This document shows, piece by piece, positions 45,784-53,099 of a stretch of 64,000 nucleotides of DNA. This stretch comes from Dactylosporangium aurantiacum (GTDB taxonomy: Bacteria > Actinomycetota > Actinomycetes > Mycobacteriales > Micromonosporaceae). The notes beneath the pieces are model-generated. The model was not told the origin of the DNA. It ran no database searches and saw only the letters and a list, made by a program, of their open reading frames with translations. The first letter of the stretch is position 1; each line of letters opens with the position of its first letter. A program made the position numbers and the translations under genes. The stretch covers positions 62,001-126,000 of the forward strand of contig NZ_JNYJ01000030.1 in the NCBI RefSeq assembly GCF_000716715.1, written 5' to 3'.

Positions 45784-46604
45784 TGCTCCTGGGCCGGGAA
45801 CGCCCCGGAGCGCACCTCGTCGGCGAACGCCCGGGTGGCCTCGCCGAGCGCGCCGGCGAGGTCCGCGTACCGCTTCACGAACCGCGGCGCCTTCCCCGTG
45901 CGCAGCCCTGCCATGTCCTGCCAGACGAGCACCTGGGCGTCGGTCTCCGCGCCGGCGCCGATGCCGACGGTGGGGATGCGCAGCTCGTGCGTGATGCGCT
46001 TGGCGACCTCACCCGGCACCATCTCCAGCACCACCGCGAACGCGCCCGCCTCCGCGACCGCGTGCGCGTCGGCGATCACCTCGTCGGCGGCGTCGCCGCG
46101 GCCCTGGACCCGGTACCCGCCGATCGCGTGCTCGCTCTGCGGGGTGAACCCGATGTGCGCCATCACCGGGATGCCGGCCCCGGTCAGCGCGGCGATCTGC
46201 GGCGCGACCCGCACGCCGCCCTCGAGCTTGACGGCGTGGCAGCCGCCCTCCTTCATGAACCGCACCCCGGTGCGCAGCGCCTGCGCCGGCCCTTCCTCGT
46301 ACGAGCCGAACGGCAGGTCCCCGACCACGAGCGCGCGCCGCGTCGAGCGGACCACGGCCCGCACCAGGGGCAGCAGCTCGTCCTCGGTGACCTGCACGGT
46401 CGAGGCGTAGCCGTACACGTTGTTGGCGGCGGAGTCGCCGACCAGCAGGACCGGGATCCCGGCCTCGTCGAAGATGCCGGCCGTGTACTGGTCGTACGAC
46501 GTCAGCATCGGCCACCGCTCACCCCGCTCCTTGGCGGCGAGCAGGTCCCTGGTGCGCACCCGGCGGTTGACGGCACCGCCGTACAGCGACTGGACTTCGG
46601 ACAT
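45774..46604 (-). CDS. panB: 3-methyl-2-oxobutanoate hydroxymethyltransferase
   Basis: The 276-residue protein is PanB, which makes ketopantoate from 2-oxoisovalerate and methylene-THF for coenzyme A synthesis. Visible are [57 protein letters not shown] and the [28 protein letters not shown] active-site segment. ATG 46604 has AAGGAGG upstream and begins the conserved protein. Confidence 0.95.
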   Translation of the reverse strand: MSEVQSLYGGAVNRRVRTRDLLAAKERGERWPMLTSYDQYTAGIFDEAGIPVLLVGDSAANNVYGYASTVQVTEDELLPLVRAVVRSTRRALVVGDLPFGSYEEGPAQALRTGVRFMKEGGCHAVKLEGGVRVAPQIAALTGAGIPVMAHIGFTPQSEHAIGGYRVQGRGDAADEVIADAHAVAEAGAFAVVLEMVPGEVAKRITHELRIPTVGIGAGAETDAQVLVWQDMAGLRTGKAPRFVKRYADLAGALGEATRAFADEVRSGAFPAQEHTF

Positions 46605-46753
46605 CGATGTCCTCCTTCGGACTCCTCGAGGCCCCGTCGCGGGGTCCCCGGGCTGTTCACCCCGATGGTCGCACCGACCCTCGCCCCCCGACACCACGGA
46701 TGCGAAATGTCACTGTTCCTTGCTTCGGGCGGTTTGCGCCGCGGCCGGCCAAG

Positions 46754-48478
46754 CTAGGAACTGCTCTCGCGGAAGCGGTTGGTGATCGGGAGGCGGCGGT
46801 CGCGGCCGAAGGCCTTGATGGAGATCTTCGTGCCGGGGGCGCTCTGGCGGCGCTTGTACTCGGCGAGGTCCACCATGCGCAGGGTGCGGTCGACGACGGC
46901 CGGGTCGTGGCCGGCGGCGACCAGGTCGTCGCGGCCGAGGTCGCCGTCGACGTAGCCGGCGAGGATCGCGTCGAGGACCTCGTAGTCGGGCAGGGAGTCG
47001 GCGTCGAGCTGGCCGGGGCGCAGCTCCGCGCTCGGCGGTTTGGTGATCGACCGCTCCGGGATGGGCGGCACGTCGCCGCGGCGTTCGGCCTCCTCGTTGC
47101 GCCAACGGGCGAGCTTCCACACCAGGGTCTTCGGCACGTCCTTGAGCGGGTTGAACGCGCCGACGGAGTCGCCGTACAGGGTGGAGTAGCCGACGGCCAG
47201 CTCGCTCTTGTTGCCGGTGGTCAGCACGAGCGGGCCCTCCTGGTTGGAGATGGCCATCATGATGACGCCGCGGACGCGGGCCTGGAGGTTCTCCACGGCG
47301 AGGCCGGACAGGGCCATGTTGGCCAGGAAGCTGTCGACCATCGGCTGGATCGGCTCGACGCGGTAGTCCAGGCCGGTGCGGCGGGCCATGTCCTCGGCGT
47401 CGTCCTTGGAGTGCTGCGAGGAGTGGGCGCTGGGCAGCGACACGGCCGTGACGTTGGCGGGGCCGAGGGCGTCGCAGGCGATGGCGGTGACCACGGCGGA
47501 GTCGATGCCGCCGGACAGGGCGACCGCGACGCCCCGGAAGCCGTTCTTGCGCACGTAGTCGCGCAGGCCGAGCACGAGCGCCTGCCAGATCTCGGCCTCG
47601 TCGGTGACCCGGGCGGCGATCTCCGGCGCCGGCGCCGGCTGGCCGCTGTCGGCCACGCTGTCGGAGATGAGGACGTTGACGACGTGCATCTCGGCGCTGT
47701 CGACGGCCGGCGGGGTCGGCTCGGCGGCCGGCAGGTCCAGGTCGAGGACCATCAGCTGCTCGGCGAACTGCTGCGCCCTGGCGATCAGCGAGCCGTCGGG
47801 GCGCACGACCATCGAGTCGCCGTCGAAGACCAGCTCGTCCTGGGCGCCGACGGTGTTGACGTAGGCGACGGTCGCCCGCGCCTCCGCGGCCCGGCGGGCG
47901 ACCAGGGCGAGGCGCGTGTCGTCCTTGTTCAGCTCGTACGGCGAGCCGTTGATGTTCACGACCAGCCCGACCATCGCGGCGGCGGCGACGGCGAACGGGC
48001 CGCCCTCCTGCCACAGGTCCTCGCAGATGGTGAGGGCGATGTCGACGCCGCCGACCCGCACCACGGTGAGGGTGTCACCGGGCTCGAAGTAGCGGTCCTC
48101 GTCGAAGACGCCGTAGTTGGGCAGGTGGTGCTTGAAGTACGTGGCGACCTGCGTGCCGCGGTGCAGCACGGCGAGCGCGTTGCGCGGGCCGACCTGGTCG
48201 GCGTCGAGGTAGCCGACGATGACGACGGTCTCGCCGAGGCCGTCGGCGGCGAGCTGGGCGGCGAGGTCGTCGACGGTGCGCTTGGAGGCGGCCACGAACG
48301 ACTTGCGGAACACCAGGTCCTCGACCGGGTAGCCGGTCAGCATCATCTCCGGGAACGCCACGACGTGCGCGCCGGCGCCGGCGGCCTTGCTCGTCCAGCC
48401 GTGCACCAGGGAGGCATTGCCGGTGAGGTCACCGACGGTAGGGTCGATCTGGGCGAGCGCGAGGCGCAACCGGGGCAT
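46754..48478 (-). CDS. nadE: Glutamine-dependent NAD+ synthetase
   Basis: The 574-residue enzyme makes NAD+ from nicotinate adenine dinucleotide. The N-terminal nitrilase-like glutaminase has the Glu-Lys-Cys triad (Glu44 in FPEMM, Lys116 in YFKHHLP, Cys152 in TICEDLW). The synthetase half begins near 290 with the P-loop ALSGGIDSAVV at about 316-326, followed by TGNKSELAVGYSTLYGD. It is divergent from glnA2. Confidence 0.96.
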   Translation of the reverse strand: MPRLRLALAQIDPTVGDLTGNASLVHGWTSKAAGAGAHVVAFPEMMLTGYPVEDLVFRKSFVAASKRTVDDLAAQLAADGLGETVVIVGYLDADQVGPRNALAVLHRGTQVATYFKHHLPNYGVFDEDRYFEPGDTLTVVRVGGVDIALTICEDLWQEGGPFAVAAAAMVGLVVNINGSPYELNKDDTRLALVARRAAEARATVAYVNTVGAQDELVFDGDSMVVRPDGSLIARAQQFAEQLMVLDLDLPAAEPTPPAVDSAEMHVVNVLISDSVADSGQPAPAPEIAARVTDEAEIWQALVLGLRDYVRKNGFRGVAVALSGGIDSAVVTAIACDALGPANVTAVSLPSAHSSQHSKDDAEDMARRTGLDYRVEPIQPMVDSFLANMALSGLAVENLQARVRGVIMMAISNQEGPLVLTTGNKSELAVGYSTLYGDSVGAFNPLKDVPKTLVWKLARWRNEEAERRGDVPPIPERSITKPPSAELRPGQLDADSLPDYEVLDAILAGYVDGDLGRDDLVAAGHDPAVVDRTLRMVDLAEYKRRQSAPGTKISIKAFGRDRRLPITNRFRESSS

Positions 48479-48612
48479 ACCTCAAGTGTGGACCAGACCC
48501 GCCGCCGGTGCGTCTGTGACCTTCACTCCAGTGCCACGCGGTGCCGCTCACCCGTGACGGCCCCGGCCGACACAGGACGTTCACACCAGTGCCGGGCGCC
48601 AAGGGCAGGTCC

Positions 48613-48628
48613 GGTAACTTGTGTGTAA
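48613..48628 (+). promoter_or_regulatory. Candidate GlnR box upstream of glnA2
   Basis: GTAAC-TTGTGT-GTAAC fits the gTnAC-n6-GaAAC GlnR consensus with one change. It lies 63 bp before the glnA2 start. Confidence 0.5.
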
Positions 48629-48690
48629 CACCTTCGGGCGAGACTTGCCCGAATTGGCCCGTAGACACCGCAGCTCGTGGGGGAACCACC

Positions 48691-50043
48691 GTGGACCGTC
48701 AGCAGGAGTTCGTGCTCCGGACGCTCGAAGAGCGCGACATCCGCTTCGTGCGTCTGTGGTTCACCGACGTGCTCGGCACGTTGAAGAGCGTCTCGGTCGC
48801 GCCGGCCGAGCTGGAGTCGGCCTTCGAGGAGGGCATCGGCTTCGACGGCTCGGCGATCGAGGGCTTCGCCCGGGTGTACGAGTCGGACATGGTCGCCATG
48901 CCGGACCCGACGACGTTCCAGGTCTTCCCGTTCGAGGGCGGCATGTCGGGCGAGTCCGCCCGCATGTTCTGCGACATCACCCTGCCCGACGGTTCGCCGT
49001 CCTGGGCCGACCCGCGCCACGTGCTGCGCCGGGCGCTGTCGCGGGCGGCGGAGAAAGGCTTCACCTTCTACACCCACCCCGAGATCGAGTTCTTCCTGCT
49101 CGAGTCGCTGGGGGAGCGCGGGTCGCTGCCGACCCCGGTCGACACCGGCGGCTACTTCGACCACACGACGCACGCCGTCGCCCGCGACTTCCGCCGCCAG
49201 GCGGTCCTCGCCCTGGAGCGGATCGGCATCTCCGTCGAGTTCAGCCACCACGAGGTCGCGCCCGGCCAGCAGGAGATCGACCTGCGCTACGCCGACGCGC
49301 TGACCACCGCGGACAACATCATGACGTTCCGGCACGTCATCAAGGAGGTCGCGCTCTCCCACGGGGTGCACGCGACGTTCATGCCGAAGCCGTTCACCGA
49401 CCAGCCGGGCAGCGGCATGCACACGCACCTGTCGCTGTTCGAGGGCGAGCGCAACGCGTTCCACGACGCCAGCGACCCGATGAAGCTGTCGAAGGTCGGC
49501 CAGGCGTTCATCGCGGGCCTGCTGGTGCACGCCCGGGAGTACACCGCGATCACCAACCAGTGGGTGAACTCCTACAAGCGGCTGTTCCCGCAGACCCTGG
49601 CGAACCGGATCACCGAGTCGCCGGCGTATGTCTGCTGGGGCCACACCAACCGCTCGGCGCTGGTGCGGGTGCCCGCCTACGGCAAGCCCAACTCGGCCCG
49701 CGTCGAGGTCCGCTCGCTGGACTCGGCGACGAACCCGTACCTCGCCTACGCGGTCATGCTCGGCGCCGGCCTGCGCGGCATCGAGCAGGGTTACGAGCTG
49801 CCGCCGGGCGCCGAGGACGACGTGTGGGCCCTCACCGACGGCGAGCGGCGCGCCGCCGGCTACGAGTCGCTGCCGGAGAACCTCGCCCAGGCGGTCGACG
49901 TGATGGCCGGCTCCGAGCTGGTCGCCGAGGTCCTCGGCGAGCACGTCTTCGACTTCTTCCTCAAGAACAAGCGGACCGAGTGGGAAGAGTACCGCCGGGT
50001 CGTCACCCCCTTCGAGCGCGAGCGCTACCTGGGGATCATGTAA
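48691..50043 (+). CDS. glnA2: Glutamine-synthetase-like enzyme (GlnA2 type)
   Basis: The 450-residue protein is a type I glutamine synthetase relative: IRFVRLWFTDVLGTLKSVSV, FDGSAIEGFARVYESDM, FMPKPFTDQPGSGMHTHLSL, and the RSALVRVP-type substrate segment. It lacks the adenylylation motif of GlnA (no D-L-Y-D-L-P), so GlnE should not control it. In Streptomyces, GlnA2 acts as a gamma-glutamylpolyamine synthetase rather than in ammonium assimilation, so polyamine use is a real possibility. Start is GTG 48691 after a GGGGGA site. Confidence 0.88.
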   Translation: MDRQQEFVLRTLEERDIRFVRLWFTDVLGTLKSVSVAPAELESAFEEGIGFDGSAIEGFARVYESDMVAMPDPTTFQVFPFEGGMSGESARMFCDITLPDGSPSWADPRHVLRRALSRAAEKGFTFYTHPEIEFFLLESLGERGSLPTPVDTGGYFDHTTHAVARDFRRQAVLALERIGISVEFSHHEVAPGQQEIDLRYADALTTADNIMTFRHVIKEVALSHGVHATFMPKPFTDQPGSGMHTHLSLFEGERNAFHDASDPMKLSKVGQAFIAGLLVHAREYTAITNQWVNSYKRLFPQTLANRITESPAYVCWGHTNRSALVRVPAYGKPNSARVEVRSLDSATNPYLAYAVMLGAGLRGIEQGYELPPGAEDDVWALTDGERRAAGYESLPENLAQAVDVMAGSELVAEVLGEHVFDFFLKNKRTEWEEYRRVVTPFERERYLGIM

Positions 50044-50048
50044 CCGCG

Positions 50049-50756
50049 TCAGCCGTAGCGCTCGGTCTTGACGCTCCTGGCGTCGTGGCCGAGCGCCACC
50101 ATGACGTCCGCCACCGTCTCCACGAAGCCGGTCGGCCCGCACACGAAGACCGCCGGCCGGAAGTCCGCCGGCCACGCGTGCGTGTTGAGGTCGGCGACGC
50201 CGACCCGGGAGCCGCGGACCCGCGTGTACACGTACTGCACGTCGAGGCCGCGGTCGTCGCGGGCGCGCCGGCGCAGCTCGTCGGCGTAGATCACGTCCTG
50301 CGGGGTGCGCGCGGAGTACAGCAGCCGGAACGGGGTGCGCACGCCCAGCTCGGCGCGGGACCGGATCATCGCCATCAGCGGCACGATCCCGGACCCGCCC
50401 GCGACGAGCTGGACCGGCGCCGGGTCCGTGTGCCGCCACACGAACCAGCCGCCGATCGGCCCGCGCACCTCCACCGGCTGCCCGACCTCGTACACGTCGG
50501 TGAGGAACGGGCTGACCTCGCCGTCCTCGAGCCGCTGGACGGTGATCCGCAGCCCGGACGCGGACGCGATCGAGTAGCTGCGCTGGGCGGTGTACCCGTC
50601 CTCGGCGGTGAGCCGCACGTCGACGTGCTGGCCGGGCAGGTGGCCGGGCCAGTCGGGCACGTCGAAGGTCAGCGTCCGGGCCGTCGGCGTCTCGAAGACG
50701 GCCGCCGACAGCACGGCCTTGCGCCAGCTGAGTCGTCCTGTGCTGCGCCCCGGCAC
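50049..50756 (-). CDS. Ferredoxin-reductase-type FAD-binding oxidoreductase
   Basis: The 235-residue protein has an FAD domain (GHLPGQHVDVRLTAEDGYTAQRSYSIAS) and an NAD(P)H domain (LVAGGSGIVPLMAMIR, VFVCGPTGFVETVADVMVALG) but no iron-sulfur domain. GTG 50756 lies 2 bp after the stop of the sulfite-oxidase-like gene, so they form an operon and may act as an electron-transfer pair. Confidence 0.88.
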   Translation of the reverse strand: MPGRSTGRLSWRKAVLSAAVFETPTARTLTFDVPDWPGHLPGQHVDVRLTAEDGYTAQRSYSIASASGLRITVQRLEDGEVSPFLTDVYEVGQPVEVRGPIGGWFVWRHTDPAPVQLVAGGSGIVPLMAMIRSRAELGVRTPFRLLYSARTPQDVIYADELRRRARDDRGLDVQYVYTRVRGSRVGVADLNTHAWPADFRPAVFVCGPTGFVETVADVMVALGHDARSVKTERYG

Positions 50757-50758
50757 GC

Positions 50759-51358
50759 TCAGTCTCCCTGGTACCGCTGCTCGCGCCACGGGTCTCCGTA
50801 GTCGTGGTAGCCGGCCGCCTCCCAGAAGCCCGGCTCGTCCTGCAACATCAGCCGCAGGCCGTGCACCCACTTCGCGGACTTCCAGAAGTACAGGTGTGGC
50901 ACCAGCAGCCGGGCCGGGCCGCCGTGCTCAGGGGTGAGCGGCTCGTCGTCGTAGCGGTACGCCACCCACGCCTTGCCGTCGAGGAGGTCCTCCAGCGGCA
51001 GGTTCGTGGTGTACCCGTCGTAGGAGTGCGCCATCACGAAGTCCGCGGCCGACTCGACGTCCTCCATCAGGGTGTCGATCGCGACGCCCCGCCAGCCGGT
51101 CTGCAGCTTCGACCATTTGGTGACGCAGTGGATGTCGACCGTCACGTCCTCGTGCGGCAGGGCGGTGAACTCCGCCCACGTCCATTTCGTCTGCTCACCG
51201 GTCTCGGTGGTGATGACGAACTCCCACCGGTCGGTGCTCAGCCTGGGGGTCGGCCCGGCGGACAGGACCGGGAAGTCGTGCGCGAGGTACTGCCCCGGCG
51301 GCAGGTCGGGCTCTTCGCGGCGCCGGCGCCCGCCGAACCCGGTGGTAACGAAACTCAT
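50759..51358 (-). CDS. Sulfite-oxidase-like molybdopterin-binding protein
   Basis: The 199-residue cytoplasmic protein has the oxidoreductase molybdopterin domain: WEFVITTETGEQTKWTWAEF, the metal-ligand Cys in DIHCVTKWSKLQTGW, and GGPARLLVPHLYFWKSAKWVHGL. No Tat signal is visible, unlike MsrP/YedY. The substrate is unknown. ATG 51358 starts the protein; the adjacent reductase gene suggests it receives or donates electrons through it. Confidence 0.88.
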   Translation of the reverse strand: MSFVTTGFGGRRRREEPDLPPGQYLAHDFPVLSAGPTPRLSTDRWEFVITTETGEQTKWTWAEFTALPHEDVTVDIHCVTKWSKLQTGWRGVAIDTLMEDVESAADFVMAHSYDGYTTNLPLEDLLDGKAWVAYRYDDEPLTPEHGGPARLLVPHLYFWKSAKWVHGLRLMLQDEPGFWEAAGYHDYGDPWREQRYQGD

Positions 51359-51359
51359 G

Positions 51360-52280
51360 TCAACATCCTGCCGCAGCGCTGTCACCGATCACCGCTTCGC
51401 GGCTGGTGAGGCAGCCCACCCCGGCGTCCAGGATGGCGGGGGCGCCGAGCACCACGGTCTCCTGCCCGACGCCGTGCCCGACCCGCAGCCCGCCGAGCAC
51501 CGGCACCCCCAGCGCGCCGAGGTGCTCGCGCAGCACGTCGGCGACGCTCGTCGCGCCACCGCCCACGCAGTCGGTGAACTGGCCGACCGCCACCCCCGCC
51601 ACGCCGCGCAGCGCGCCGGCCCGCCGCAGGTGCGTCAGCATCCGGTCGACCCGGTACGGCGCCTCCGCCACGTCCTCCAGCAGCAGGATCGCCCCGGCGA
51701 GGTCCGGCATGTCCGCGGTGCCGACGGTGCTGGCCAGCATCGACAGGTTCCCGCCGAGCAGCACACCCCGCACCGGCGGTCCCGGCACCCGCACCACGCT
51801 CGTCTCCTCGATGTCGCTCACGTACGACCGCAGCGGGCCGGACGTGAACAGCGCCGCGTGCAGCGACGCCGCCGACGCCGCCGGCAACCGGTCGTCGAAC
51901 CAGGCCGCTCCGGGCCCGTGCACGCTCGGCCACCGCCCGTGCCGCCACACCGCCAGCTGCAGCGCGGTGATGTCGGAGAACCCGACGAGGTGCTTCGGGG
52001 TACCCGGCCGCAGCCCGTCGACGATGCGTTGCGCGCCGTACCCTCCCCGCGTACACACGACGGCGCGGACGTCAGGATCGGCGAACGCGGCGTTGAGGTC
52101 CCGCAGCCGGTCGTCGTCGTGGCCGGCGAGGTAGCCGTTGCGGTCGAACACGTGCCGCCCCACCCGGACCCGCAGCCCCCAGCGCTCCAGGAGCGCGATG
52201 CCGCGCTCGACCCGCTCCGGCAGGGTCGGTCCCGACGGGGACACGAGCATGACGGTGTCCCCCGGCTGCAACGCTTCCAC
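51360..52280 (-). CDS. LD-carboxypeptidase (peptidase S66 family)
   Basis: The 306-residue protein matches LdcA, which trims the terminal D-Ala from cell-wall tetrapeptides in recycling. The nucleophile Ser is in GFSDITALQ, the Glu in LLLEDVAEAPYRVDRM and the His in GLRVGHGVGQET, aligning with Ser106, Glu200 and His270 of E. coli LdcA from memory. GTG 52280 is chosen; it lies only 18 bp from the divergent amidotransferase start. Confidence 0.87.
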   Translation of the reverse strand: MEALQPGDTVMLVSPSGPTLPERVERGIALLERWGLRVRVGRHVFDRNGYLAGHDDDRLRDLNAAFADPDVRAVVCTRGGYGAQRIVDGLRPGTPKHLVGFSDITALQLAVWRHGRWPSVHGPGAAWFDDRLPAASAASLHAALFTSGPLRSYVSDIEETSVVRVPGPPVRGVLLGGNLSMLASTVGTADMPDLAGAILLLEDVAEAPYRVDRMLTHLRRAGALRGVAGVAVGQFTDCVGGGATSVADVLREHLGALGVPVLGGLRVGHGVGQETVVLGAPAILDAGVGCLTSREAVIGDSAAAGC

Positions 52281-52298
52281 GGTCGTTATTGTCGGGTC
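52281..52298. promoter_or_regulatory. Minimal divergent promoter region, probably leaderless
   Basis: Only 18 bp separate two divergent GTG starts. TATTGT on the plus strand and ACAATA on the minus strand are overlapping -10-like elements, so both messages may lack a leader. Confidence 0.4.
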
Positions 52299-53099
52299 GT
52301 GACGATCGAAGGGTCCCCGCGGGGACGGTTGGCGCTCGTGGTGGAGAACGACCCGACGGACGGGCCGGCCCGGCTCGGCGACTGGCTCACCGGCGGCGGC
52401 CTCGAGCTGGCCGTGGTGCGCCCGCACGCCGGTGACCCGCTCCCCGCCGACCTGGACGGTTACGCCGCCCTCGTCGTGCTCGGCGGCGAGCAGGACGCGT
52501 TCCCCGACCCCGACGGCGAGCGGGCGTCACCGTGGTTGCCGCAGCTGGAGGGCCTGCTGCGCAAGGCGGTCCGGCACAAGGTGCCGACCCTCGCGGTCTG
52601 CCTCGGCGCGCAGCTGCTCGCGCAGGCGCACGGCGGCACCGTCGAGCGCAGCGCCGCCGGCCCCGAGATCGGGGTGCGGCTCGTCGCCCGCCGCGACGTC
52701 GCCGACCAGGACCCGGTGTTCGCCGCGGTGCCGTTCGCCCCGGACGTGCTGCACTGGCACCGCGACGAGATCGTCGAGCTGCCGGTCACCGCGACCCTGC
52801 TCGCCGCCTCCACCCACTACCCGGTGCAGGCGTTCCGCATCGGCCCGGTCGCCTGGGGCCTGCAGTTCCACATCGAGTGCGACCTGGAGATGTTCGCCGC
52901 GTGGGCGATGGACGGCGTCGGCACCCTCGGCGAGCTCGGCATCGACCCGATCGAGCTGCTGGAGAGCGTCGAGGCCGCGCTGCCCGACGTCGCCGACGTG
53001 TGGCGGCCGTTCACGGAGCGGTTCGCCGCCGTCGCGCTCGGCCGGGTGCCGCGCGGCGACGGCGGCCTGCGGTCCCTGCCGCTGCTGGGGCCGTCATGA
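52299..53099 (+). CDS. Class I glutamine amidotransferase domain protein
   Basis: The 266-residue protein has the type 1 amidotransferase triad: Cys in LAVCLGAQLLAQAHGG, and His and Glu in GLQFHIECDLEMF, with VLGGEQDAFPD as the oxyanion-side strand. It resembles the GMP-synthase-like stand-alone group of unknown acceptor. Its stop overlaps the glnE start as ATGA, so a link to glutamine metabolism is plausible. Confidence 0.88.
   Translation: MTIEGSPRGRLALVVENDPTDGPARLGDWLTGGGLELAVVRPHAGDPLPADLDGYAALVVLGGEQDAFPDPDGERASPWLPQLEGLLRKAVRHKVPTLAVCLGAQLLAQAHGGTVERSAAGPEIGVRLVARRDVADQDPVFAAVPFAPDVLHWHRDEIVELPVTATLLAASTHYPVQAFRIGPVAWGLQFHIECDLEMFAAWAMDGVGTLGELGIDPIELLESVEAALPDVADVWRPFTERFAAVALGRVPRGDGGLRSLPLLGPS

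Noticed and set aside
46607..48628. 673-codon plus-strand frame opposite nadE
   Set aside because: Antisense shadow of nadE with Val/Gly/Asp-rich composition and no family resemblance.
51360..52280. Loss of the catalytic serine in the LD-carboxypeptidase (GGYGAQR segment)
   Set aside because: The family nucleophile aligns with the serine in GFSDITAL, which is present, so the enzyme looks intact.
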